Shown piece after piece: positions 60,101 to 64,000 of a stretch of DNA of 64,000 nucleotides (position 1 is its first letter; the number at the start of each line of letters is the position of its first letter). The stretch is from contig NC_062973.1 in NCBI RefSeq assembly GCF_023078275.1, positions 17,626,456 through 17,690,455 of the forward strand, given 5' to 3'. Source of the DNA: Leguminivora glycinivorella. Taxonomy: Eukaryota; Arthropoda; Insecta; Lepidoptera; Tortricidae. Below the pieces are notes generated by a model. The model had not been told where the DNA came from. It made no database searches and worked only from the letters and a program-made list of their open reading frames with translations. A program made the translations under genes and the position numbers.

Positions 60101-62414
60101 TCGTCACATAATTCAATATGTTTATTTATGTACTTGGTTCTTCGTTTTTAAAAGTTCTAGGGAATATCTTAACTCAAGTTCTAACAAATGTGAAAACATG
60201 TCGACATCACCCTTCGATAGACTTTGTTTACAAGTGCGAATTTGGTTACGTAACTCTCGTAAAGTGTCATTGGTCCACACACTAGACTTATTTTTAACAG
60301 GGCACTTCTTTTCTGGGAAATGCACATTAAAATAATGTTTTATAACATTTAGAACGGACTCACATTGCATACTAGGACATATATTTCTTGATAACAAGGT
60401 GTCCCAGTCATAAAAACTTAAAGTTTGTTTAAAACTATGATTTTTTTCCTTTGAAAAGGAACGTTTTACTACATAGCATGTTTTTAAGTCAGCTTTGCCT
60501 ACACTGATTGCGATACTTGTACTCAAATGGTCAGACAGATTCAGTTGGTTGCAAATATTGTATTATTTGTCTTGCAAGTATTGTACTTTTTATGGTAGTT
60601 TTAGATAAATTTGTGTAAATGTGGTCAATACAAGTCTCTGTTGACATTGTTATTCTAGTTGGTTGGTGAATTTGTTGTTTGAATCCAAACTGTTTTAAAA
60701 TATTACATAATGATTTAGTATTATTATTCGGGGCAAGAAAATCCATGTTTATATCTCCAACTATGACAACTTTATTATTACTTATTACATTTAGACTAAA
60801 TAATTGGTTGAGTTTTGAGAACAATATATCACTATCAGCGTTCGGAGGTCGATATATACATACTACAATTAGTTCCATGCCTATACATTCGACAGCACAG
60901 ATCTCAAACTGCTTCTCCAATGAGAGGTCGGATACTTCACGTCGCTCGATAGTCGTGATGTCAGGATTGACGTATATGCAAGCACCACCTCCTTTGCGCG
61001 TCGGTCTGCAGTACTGGGCACGGAGACTATAGTTTAATATGTTCACAGAGGAGATTTGCGTTGATGACAACCAATGCTCCGTTATACACAGCACATCTAT
61101 TCGATCGCGAAGTTGTAGTTCACATTCCAGCTTACATGTTTTGTGTTCGAGTCTGTTTATATTTTGATGGAGTATGGTGACCAGCTTCGTGCTTGACTTA
61201 TTATTGTTGAGAATCGGCGGTGACGGAGGCTGGGGCGGTGTCATCGACGGTGGTGGCAACGGCGGCGACGTCAGAGGCTCCGTCAGCGGCTGCGGAGCGT
61301 CGCCGGCAGTTGCGGGGCGAGCCTCTCGCACGCCCGGCGCCGTGCCGAAACCACTCCCGAACCTCCGTCATGGGAGGCCAATTTTCACCATTCATAAGAA
61401 TGTCAAAACTGCTCCGCGCCACCGTTATCACGAAAGATGCATAGTGATTGTGCCTTAGCTGTAACTTTTCCACTATACTGTCAGTGACGCCGCATTTTTT
61501 ATGGATATATGACTTAATGTCATCAGGAGTCGTGTTAGTTGCAAAAAAGCATGCATGAATTTTTTTTGCGCGTTCAGCTGTCATATATAGATACAGATGT
61601 CATATATACCATAGATCAAGCAAACGTATCTACTTAGCGTGTCGAATGAACTCAGTGAAATCCACTGAGTTGTCCGTCTTTACTCGCAGCTTGCAGCTTT
61701 CGGGCGTCAATTTTTGTAAGTTGAAGTCAACCAAAACATAAAAAATGCCTCGTTACGTGATATTCAATTGCAACAACACAAAAATTATGAACAATCAAGA
61801 GCCTGAGACATATTTAAAATTACAGGCAAGAATCAACTTCAGTACAAAATTTGACACGCTCGGCCCCTATACAAATATATGAATTTGTTTCTTCTATCTA
61901 AATTAAGTTCTGTGGCTAGTTTCCTACTAGTCGCGTCAGCTTTTTAAGAACTGTCAAAACGATTTGCTAATGTGGAATTACTATGAAATACTGAGGAGTG
62001 ACGTCACGGTCAATTCATTTACTTTATATCTTTCTCTTTGACTTATTAAATATAAATTATGGTTAAACATAAACTACTGTCCATATTTTTCTTCTAATTA
62101 TGTGGTGCTTTATTTCGTGCCCTGCATAAAATATTTTATTTTAAGTATAGGAAACTAGGCTATTGTGGTAGCAGGTGTGAATGCGAAGCTGATAAAATAT
62201 GTGCCAAGTAAAGTCATCACACCAGAAACAAATGATTAATTTAACTTTGGAATGTTTTTCAGGTAAGAAAGGCGAGCAGACAGTGGCAGTAAAGACGCTG
62301 AAAGAAAACGCGTCAGAGAAGGAGAAGACAGACCTCGTGCAAGAACTGATAGTGATGAAAAACCTCGGCACCCATCCCAATGTAGTCAGGCTCATAGGTT
62401 GCTGCACTGAAAAG
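30146..62414 (+). CDS. Cad96Ca: Cad96Ca receptor tyrosine kinase, 5' part (six exons, 3' end outside window)
   Basis: Spliced coding sequence of 1170 nt (390 residues), exons 30146-30194, 44626-44858, 45116-45607, 46043-46147, 49264-49402 and 62263-62414. All introns are GT-AG and all junction phases agree (1,0,0,0,1,0). Order: signal peptide (1-17), cadherin-like region (about 18-122), Pro-rich segment (131-147), Thr-rich stalk, transmembrane helix (219-243), juxtamembrane region (244-310), kinase N-lobe with glycine loop GEGAFGQVW (323-331), VAVK lysine K350 and alpha-C glutamate E367. The DEWEFPR start of the kinase domain and the short cadherin ectodomain fit the Cad96Ca/stitcher family known from Drosophila, where it acts in epidermal wound repair; a moth Cad96Ca has been reported as a membrane component of juvenile hormone signalling (established knowledge, not visible here). 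The activation loop and C-lobe lie outside the window, so kinase competence cannot be judged. Confidence 0.9.
30960..31183 (-). mobile_element. LINE-like 3' end nested in the TIR element
   Basis: Starts TTTATTTATTTATAG, i.e. a TAAA-repeat tail on the minus strand, followed by untranslated-looking text with CTTCCGGCACACCTAGTAAG. Class uncertain. Confidence 0.4.
31184..31356 (-). mobile_element. Helitron-like fragment
   Basis: ACTAGCTGCCCGCCCCGGCT is the inverse of a CTAGT 3' end preceded by a GC-rich hairpin region, then GACAGACAGCGAAAGCGACTT at the far side. Typical of very common lepidopteran repeats. Confidence 0.5.
31985..32110 (-). mobile_element. LINE 3' end with conserved hairpin, copy 1
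   Basis: On the minus strand GAGCGCACTATTCGCCAACA...CCAGTTTGGCGAA (hairpin 32047-32077) is followed by an ATAAATAAATAA tail. Same hairpin with the same 3-nt bulge at 54142-54175. Confidence 0.55.
32715..32974 (-). mobile_element. tRNA-derived SINE, family 1 (tail type B)
   Basis: Same head and body as the others, but the tail is the other type: ACAGATCAACTTAGCCCCAA, AACTAAGCAAAGCTTGTACT, GCTAAGCGACGATATACATA. Confidence 0.78.
33227..33321 (+). mobile_element. 95-bp foldback with perfect 29-bp arms
   Basis: CGAAAGGTACAAGCCTTGTA...CAAGTG (33227-33255) and its exact inverse (33293-33321). ACAAGCCTTGTATTACAAG is shared with the start of the 2.2-kb palindrome (16618-16636), and the 3' flank TTCGAGAAACGGGCCCC resembles that element's end. 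Confidence 0.8.
33330..35175. other. no gene recognised
   Basis: AT-rich intron DNA. 34390-34640 is somewhat GC-richer with a 72-codon open frame lacking any recognisable motif or splice context. Confidence 0.35.
35180..35700 (+). mobile_element. 5'-truncated RTE-type LINE
   Basis: Encodes the RTE C-terminus at 35287-35682; upstream text is frameshifted. Ends AATAATGAGAAGAGGGCAAG. Confidence 0.8.
35287..35682 (+). pseudogene. RTE-type reverse transcriptase C-terminal fragment
   Basis: 131 codons: ESECWVVKKKDERSLHVNEM, MLRWMCGVTRRDRIRNEYIR, VAPVTEKLRGSRLAWYGCVM, RRPNTRWMECVNNDM and EWRRKICCADPK before stop. These are the canonical blocks after the RT domain in RTE elements (W-x-x-x-x-x-D-x-R; RLAWYGHVMRR with Cys replacing His here; TRW). 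No RT catalytic box and no endonuclease. Long intact frame implies a fairly young copy. Confidence 0.85.
36157..36491 (+). mobile_element. foldback MITE (GCTGGGCCATTTT ends)
   Basis: TAGCTGGGCCATTTT at 36157 and AAAATGGCCCAGCTA ending 36486 are inverted repeats; CTGATAGGAGAAAAAAAATG and TTTTTTTTCTCCTATTAG form a second inner pair. Part of the inner text is echoed at 37070-37220. Confidence 0.6.
36738..36838 (+). mobile_element. foldback MITE, compact copy of the 596-790 family
   Basis: ACGAACGTGTCATGCTATTT...CTCAGTAC against GTACTGACTTGGACTGAACT...GCATGACAAATACGAAGG. Confidence 0.6.
37590..37670 (-). repeat. tRNA-like sequence (SINE head, family 4)
   Basis: On the minus strand GTAGTCCCGTGGTAGTGCGC...CAGGTTCGATCCTGACAGCG, with A- and B-box-like parts, then a T-run. 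Acceptor pairing is poor; not a functional tRNA. Confidence 0.45.
37671..39260. other. no host gene; possible LINE 3' end at 38356-38540
   Basis: 38356-38540 begins GACGCAACGGAGCCACGC and ends TTAAATAAATAAATAATAAA, which looks like a non-LTR 3' UTR with tail. 38760-38830 has a decayed tRNA-like stretch on the minus strand. The remainder is AT-rich. Confidence 0.35.
39262..39450 (+). mobile_element. foldback MITE with GAGCGTAGCGAG modules
   Basis: ACAAGGGGGCAAAGTAGTTG at the left pairs with CAAACTTTGCCACCGAGTG at the right; the centre carries ACCGCGAGCGTAGCGAGTGG and TGAGCGTTGCGAGGG, related in style to 20843-21060. Confidence 0.55.
39451..42100. other. no gene recognised
   Basis: AT-rich intron DNA with a GC-richer stretch at 40640-40860 lacking open frames of note. 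Confidence 0.4.
42115..42330 (+). repeat. dispersed repeat, uninterrupted pair of 5575-5985
   Basis: Runs through the site that is split by the poly(A) retrocopy in the other copy (here GATCCATTTTTTCCATTATT). Confidence 0.65.
42331..44343. other. no gene recognised
   Basis: AT-rich intron DNA. 42900-43190 is less AT-rich, with AAGCAAGCAAGCA, and no splice-supported frame. Confidence 0.4.
44344..44521 (+). mobile_element. Helitron-like non-autonomous element, copy 2
   Basis: Starts TCCATACTAATATTATAATT after A and ends GGGCAAAAGCTAG before T, as expected for Helitron insertion between A and T. It ends about 100 bp before the exon at 44626. Confidence 0.65.
44626..44858 (+). CDS. Cad96Ca: Cad96Ca exon: N-terminal cadherin-like segment
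   Basis: The exon completes Ala17 with CA and then reads 77 codons (residues 18-94) before GTATGT. It encodes the start of the extracellular region, beginning SPQIIADLQNL. The stretch PFAINSRTGVVTVNDTL resembles the F-x-I-d-x-x-T-G-x-v strand/turn signature of cadherin repeats, and N88-D-T is a possible N-glycosylation site. G+C is clearly higher than in the surrounding intron, as expected for conserved coding sequence. The following exon supplies the rest of the cadherin-like fold (VYADDG). Confidence 0.85.
45116..45607 (+). CDS. Cad96Ca: Cad96Ca exon: cadherin end, stalk, transmembrane helix
   Basis: Acceptor TATTCCAG precedes 45116 and GTAAGT follows 45607; 164 codons, phase 0 at both ends (residues 95-258). 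It begins ENKTYLLWVYADDG, a cadherin-type A-x-D-x-G motif with an N-glycosylation sequon at N96. A Pro-rich segment (131-147, with PSPPPFPPNFP) and a Thr/Val-rich stalk follow, with further sequons at N190 and N196. Residues 219-243 form a strongly hydrophobic Ile/Val-rich span followed by KRNHGQK, which fits a type I single-pass topology with positive residues inside. Confidence 0.88.
46043..46147 (+). CDS. Cad96Ca: Cad96Ca exon: juxtamembrane segment
   Basis: This exon of 35 codons (residues 259-293) lies between acceptor CCTCCGCAG (ending 46042) and donor GTCAGT (46148). It reads TKDSSGIVLQEP and then a Trp/Tyr-rich stretch, RAYSNRYEAWDNG, with Tyr280 and Tyr284, possible juxtamembrane phosphorylation sites (inference). 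Coding G+C is much higher than in the flanking introns. It is a multiple of three and symmetrical (0/0), so it could be skipped without breaking frame. Confidence 0.82.
46148..49263 (+). other. Cad96Ca intron 4 (about 3.1 kb)
   Basis: Phase-0 intron between the juxtamembrane and glycine-loop exons, with donor GTCAGT and acceptor TATCTTTTCAG. It holds one SINE (46350-46607). From 46608 to 49263 I see only AT-rich unique-looking DNA; around 48500-48780 G+C is a little higher, without a recognisable gene. Confidence 0.75.
46350..46607 (+). mobile_element. tRNA-derived SINE, family 1 (tail type B)
   Basis: Head TGACGACCGGTCTGGCCTAG, B box GGTTCGAATCC, tail TACAAGCTTTGCTTAGTTTG and TTGATCTGTGTAAGGCCCC. 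Confidence 0.78.
49264..49402 (+). CDS. Cad96Ca: Cad96Ca exon: kinase start and glycine loop
   Basis: 46 codons plus one base (residues 294-339 and the first base of Gly340), acceptor CAG at 49261-49263 and donor GTAAGT from 49403. Residues 307-313 DEWEFPR and the following beta-1 strand lead into GEGAFGQVW, the nucleotide-binding glycine loop (G-x-G-x-x-G-x-V) at 323-331. Placement of W-E-F-P directly before the kinase is shared with the FGFR/RET/Tie-like kinase group. The phase-1 split Gly codon is completed by the exon at 62263. Confidence 0.92.
50993..52190 (+). mobile_element. satellite-carrying DNA element, copy 2 (nested)
   Basis: AACCGTCGCCT at the start and AGGCGACGGTT at 52160-52170 are inverted repeats, followed by TTTTTTTCTTAAAAATTATT. 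It contains ATCTCCGTCGTTACTGGACC, a 121-bp array (51249-51860) and TTTTCAAGTCAAAGTTTGTC. Its boundaries are set by comparison with the empty site at 26944/26945. No open frame of transposase type. Confidence 0.82.
51249..51860 (+). repeat. 121-bp tandem array, 5 units plus partial
   Basis: Units begin at 51249, 51370, 51491, 51612, 51733 and 51854, closely matching the array at 25107. Confidence 0.92.
52597..52850 (+). mobile_element. tRNA-derived SINE, family 1 (tail type A)
   Basis: TGACAACCGGTCTGGCCTAG head, GGTTCGAATCC B box, ACAAGCCTTCTTGAGCTTAC tail, TTTATTTA end. Confidence 0.78.
53203..53343 (+). mobile_element. 141-bp foldback element
   Basis: GAACGTTTTCACATTGATCC-GATATCGGATGT pairs with ACATCCGATATCGGATCGGA-TAATGTGAAAACGCAC. 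Confidence 0.7.
53415..53545 (+). mobile_element. 131-bp foldback element
   Basis: CAGCCAATCTGAATCCTAGG-CCACTGTAGA pairs with TCTAGAGTGGCCTAGGATTC...TTGGTTGGCTG. Confidence 0.7.
53705..53949 (+). mobile_element. GC-rich palindromic element flanked by TTAA
   Basis: TTAA at 53701-53704 and 53950-53953 border a 245-bp element whose ends (AGCCTCCGCCACACATAAAG... and ...GAGCACGTGTGGCCGAGCTT) are inverted repeats. GTTTTGATAGCGTAG has its inverse CTACGCTATCAAAAC. The interior is built of GCGCTCCGCT/AGCGGAGCGC-like words and is far GC-richer than anything nearby. A TTAA target is typical of piggyBac-type elements. The 65-codon open frame across it is not a gene. Confidence 0.7.
54050..54240 (+). mobile_element. 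LINE 3' end with conserved hairpin, copy 2
   Basis: GAGCGCTGTCTCGCCAACAA...GCAGTTTGGCGAGA (hairpin 54142-54175), then a TAAATAAATAAAAAAA tail. The left limit is a guess. Confidence 0.55.
54310..54468 (+). mobile_element. foldback MITE (AAAGCCTGACCAGAAATATA ends)
   Basis: AAAGCCTGACCAGAAATATA-TGAC pairs with GTCATATATTTCTGTTCTCG-CTTTA. A solo end lies at 53976-53996. Confidence 0.65.
54541..54640 (+). repeat. dispersed repeat, second copy of window-start repeat
   Basis: ATGCCAAGAGTGGCACTGAA matches the reverse complement of 1-35; then GTGGGATACAGGCGTGATTG and a GTAT microsatellite. Confidence 0.5.
54828..55082 (-). mobile_element. tRNA-derived SINE, family 1 (tail type B)
   Basis: Very close to the copy at 32715-32974, including the AATATTGGGG(GA)CACCTTAC end. 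Confidence 0.78.
55183..55345 (+). repeat. dispersed repeat, pair with 62598-62760
   Basis: Shares ACTGTCAAAGTAAAATGTGT, ACCTCAGTTTTG and CAAATATTAATATTAGC with 62598-62760. Confidence 0.55.
55822..56050 (+). repeat. dispersed repeat, pair with 12262-12490
   Basis: Shares GAGAGCTTTAATCGAAAACG and neighbouring blocks in order; less eroded than the other copy. Confidence 0.6.
56136..57131 (+). repeat. GGTTCCGTA-type repeat, long variant
   Basis: TTAGGGTTCCGTACCAAAAA start and GTACGGAACCCTAGGTGAGC, CTCGCACTTGACCGGTTTTT end; relative of 1346-1933 without the GTCC tract. It is followed at 57139-57175 by a GC-rich Helitron-like CGCTAGT end. Confidence 0.65.
57176..58030. other. no gene recognised
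   Basis: AT-rich intron DNA; 57838-57925 is a weak relative of the 5575/42115 repeat. Confidence 0.4.
58315..60099 (-). pseudogene. LINE ORF2, reverse transcriptase
   Basis: 594 codons without a stop. RT blocks in order: PIYKGKG, NFRPVALIPIVSKIFEKLL, NKQQYAYQAGRSTVSA, AAVFCDLSRAFEMVDHQLLL, ECAVPQGSTIGNYLFLLLVN, and the catalytic YADD (59126-59137, VTYADDTC), then VEKTCLINF and KYLGFMFD of the thumb and the C-terminal FKLQKRAIRII. All polymerase motifs are intact, but the frame is cut off from its endonuclease by two frameshifts. Confidence 0.88.
60122..60550 (-). pseudogene. LINE ORF2, endonuclease end and linker (shifted frame)
   Basis: NLSDHLSTSIAISV carries the catalytic SDH box of the endonuclease, followed by about 120 residues of linker (SFYDWDTLL, WTNDTLRELRNQ). 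The frame breaks again near 60130-60135, where the RT frame takes over (YINKHIELCDDMHRGVWRII). Confidence 0.75.
60531..61331 (-). pseudogene. LINE ORF2, APE-type endonuclease
   Basis: 266 codons. After a Pro-rich start comes VTILHQNINRLEHKTCKLE, then DVLCITEHWL (catalytic Glu), GGGACIYV, VVCIYRPPNAD, IVGDINMDF (GDxN box) and CIDHIYTN: an apurinic-like endonuclease in normal order. A frameshift just before the stop removes the final SDH box, which continues in the next frame at 60540. Confidence 0.82.
61201..61584 (-). pseudogene. LINE ORF1 C-terminal part
   Basis: 127 codons with HACFFATNTTPDDIKSYIHK, VEKLQLRHNHYASFVITVAR and ENWPPMTEVREWF. This matches the C-terminal domain of ORF1 proteins of CR1-like insect LINEs (pattern VEKL-x-x-R-x-x-x-Y-x-S-F ... 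W-P), thought to bind RNA. Its N-terminal part is missing. The last 44 codons are low-complexity and overlap the ORF2 start in another frame. Confidence 0.65.
61914..62160 (+). mobile_element. TA-flanked MITE (GGCTAGTTTCC family), copy 2
   Basis: About 90% alike to 6265-6513 by eye over the whole length. It lies about 100 bp before the kinase exon at 62263, close to the intron 5 branch-point region. Confidence 0.75.
62263..62414 (+). CDS. Cad96Ca: Cad96Ca exon: kinase N-lobe, VAVK and alpha-C
   Basis: The exon completes Gly340 and encodes residues 341-390, ending K390 before donor GTAAGG. It has the ATP-anchoring VAVK (K350 as catalytic lysine), then TLKENASEKEK, the alpha-C glutamate in LVQELIVMKNLG (E367), and HPNVVRLIGCCTEK, the usual beta-4 region of receptor tyrosine kinases. 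All key residues visible are intact. The hinge, HRDLAARN loop, DFG and activation loop must lie in exons after 64000. Confidence 0.92.
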
Positions 62415-64000
62415 GTAAGGACAATTTTCCAGGAATGTTAAAAGTCTGTAATGTTTAGGGTGGCTCACGTACATATATATGAAAAAACTTATTTTTCGAT
62501 GGGGTACTTATGGACTAAGAACTGAGAATTTATGGAAAGTTAGTGTTTAAAAAACCTTAGAACAAAAACATGGCCGACGGGCCGGATTAGATAATATCAA
62601 AGAGGATCAAGTATTATAGAGAGTTACTGTCAAAGTAAAATGTGTAATCACATCTCTTGACACAAGCTTAAAACTGTAAAACCTCAGTTTTGACAATTTG
62701 GCCCATATTATTAGCTTGATGCGTGTTAAAATGTCAAATATTAATATTAGCGCCATCTAGCCGAGCGTTCCCCAAAGGTATAACGCCATCTAGGCCACCG
62801 TACCTACATCTATACGGTTCTGAGGTACTCTCTACATTGTCCCAAAGTTTCATCCTTGAGAAGCGGCTAGCGGCTCTGGGCTTTTTGGACATAAATTTTG
62901 TAATGATATCTCAACAACAAGCCCTTTGATTTGAAATATTTAATAGTGTAAGAAATCTGGTTTTCATTTAATTTTGTACACTATTTCAACATGTGATTTA
63001 TAAGTTACAAAATAGCAAAAATAAAATATATTTTTATAAATTTTTCAAAATTTTTTCTTTGATGAAGAAATTGAAATTTCCGTGTACAAAGAAAAAAAAT
63101 GTTTAAACAATTTGAAAATGAAAAAAAAATATTTCATTAGTTTTCATACAAAATAAAAATAAAAATATCCACACTTACTATCATGTCAATGACCACTATA
63201 GGTACCTAAATCCCGGAGCCCGACGGCTAACAGTCCACTCGCATTGACGAAATAAAACTGACAAACGGTTGGCGTCTACGACTATTTTAGAGATTACTGC
63301 GTTTTATTGTATCAATTTTATAAAAAAAGCTTTTGAAGTTTTTGAGTTTATGGCTTTTATGATTTTTTTGTTTCTTTAATTATACTTATATTTTTTTTAC
63401 GAAAATAACTTTAAGTTATAAACATTTCTAACTGAAGGTGTGTGGTTAAGCTTACTTTTAACGTTAACATTCCTAGTAACAATAGTGATAATATGTGATA
63501 TACCAACATACTTCCCTACTCGTACATACCCGGTGTAAGATGAGGGAACCGAAAGATTTTAACTACGCTTTTCGGAGGGCAAAATAAAGATAAAAATAAA
63601 TGTTATATATTATGTTATATTCAAAAAAATTGTAATTTTTTTTAAATAAAAAGTATTAATTTTACTTAAAAATGTTATTGGTAAAACTGGCATTTAAAAT
63701 AAAAATTTACATTTTTTTTTTCTAAAAAAAATACTTCTTGTAATGAGTTACTACTTATTTTTTGACATCTATCAACGAGGATAGTTAGATTGTCCGATAA
63801 CGGCTTCATCACCATCAAAATAGCCTTATCTTCTGAAAAATAATAAGTGTTATTTTTTAAATGCTTATACACATATGGATATGAGGAAATTATGTCAGTT
63901 ATCGAAGATACATGTATAATAGAAAAAATATTTACACAAACGTAACAGAACAAATAAGTAAAAAAAACTATTACTACAGTTTCTTTAAGTTAGTTAATTG
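62415..64000 (+). other. start of Cad96Ca intron 6
   Basis: Donor GTAAGG at 62415. The rest of the window is AT-rich intron. 62598-62760 is a diverged second copy of the repeat at 55183-55345 (both start with a CAAAGAGGATC-type motif and share ACTGTCAAAGTAAAATGTGT). From 62940 to 64000 I see no gene or repeat I can name, only long A- and T-runs. Confidence 0.7.
62598..62760 (+). repeat. dispersed repeat, pair with 55183-55345
   Basis: Diverged second copy, followed by GCGCCATCTAG. Confidence 0.5.

Larger units (their letters stand above)
58031..61590 (-). mobile_element. CR1/Jockey-group LINE, antisense, nearly complete ORF2
   Basis: Minus-strand non-LTR retrotransposon: ORF1 C-terminus (61584-61201), ORF2 endonuclease (61331-60531, 60526-60122) and reverse transcriptase (60099-58315), then a 3' UTR ending in ATATGA-type short repeats (58031-58062). 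About 3.5 kb. ORF1 is 5'-truncated and ORF2 carries two frameshifts, so it is dead but recent. The clade is judged by eye (CR1-like: overlapping ORFs, short-repeat tail, no poly(A)). Confidence 0.82.
49403..62262 (+). other. Cad96Ca intron 5 (about 12.9 kb)
   Basis: Phase-1 intron splitting the kinase N-lobe between the glycine loop and the VAVK strand. Donor GTAAGT, acceptor GTTTTTCAG at 62262. It contains a nested satellite-carrying element (50270-52272), two SINEs, four foldback elements around 53.2-54.5 kb, a GGTTCCGTA-type repeat (56136-57131), a CR1-like LINE in antisense and, 100 bp before the acceptor, a TA-flanked MITE (61914-62160). Confidence 0.8.

Overview
This is eukaryotic nuclear DNA from an insect, most likely a moth or butterfly (Lepidoptera). 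It is AT-rich, has GT-AG introns and is full of tRNA-derived SINEs, foldback/MITE elements, Helitron-like repeats with CTAG ends, and gypsy, CR1-like and RTE-type retroelement debris. Species cannot be fixed from the sequence alone.

One host gene can be supported: the 5' part of Cad96Ca (stitcher-type), a single-pass receptor tyrosine kinase with a cadherin-like ectodomain, on the + strand. Its translated part starts at 30146. Six coding exons (30146-30194, 44626-44858, 45116-45607, 46043-46147, 49264-49402, 62263-62414) join in phase to give residues 1-390: signal peptide, cadherin-like segment, proline- and threonine-rich stalk, transmembrane helix, juxtamembrane exon, and the kinase N-lobe up to the sixth splice donor. 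The rest of the kinase lies beyond base 64000. A splice acceptor at 30038/30039 implies at least one more upstream non-coding exon, which I could not place. The leader holds two small upstream ORFs.

Layout. 1-30038: upstream DNA or 5'-UTR intron, no convincing host coding gene, but a mariner-like remnant (3028-3958), a poly(A) retrocopy with target-site duplication (5610-5815), a truncated gypsy gag-pol between 65-bp direct repeats (8523-10355), a nested 2.4-kb TIR element (11361-13735), a 2.2-kb inverted-repeat structure (16596-18826), LINE 3' ends, and a satellite-carrying DNA element (24866-25850). 30195-44625: intron 1, with nested repeats and a truncated RTE-type LINE. 44626-49402: the compact exon 2-5 block. 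49403-62262: intron 5, with a second satellite-carrying element nested in another repeat, a GC-rich TTAA-flanked palindrome, and a 3.5-kb antisense CR1-like LINE with frameshifts. 62415-64000: start of intron 6.

The most unusual structure is in the repeats: several insertions have their empty site preserved elsewhere in the same window (on the opposite palindrome arm or in a second copy of the host repeat), so boundaries and order of events can be read directly.
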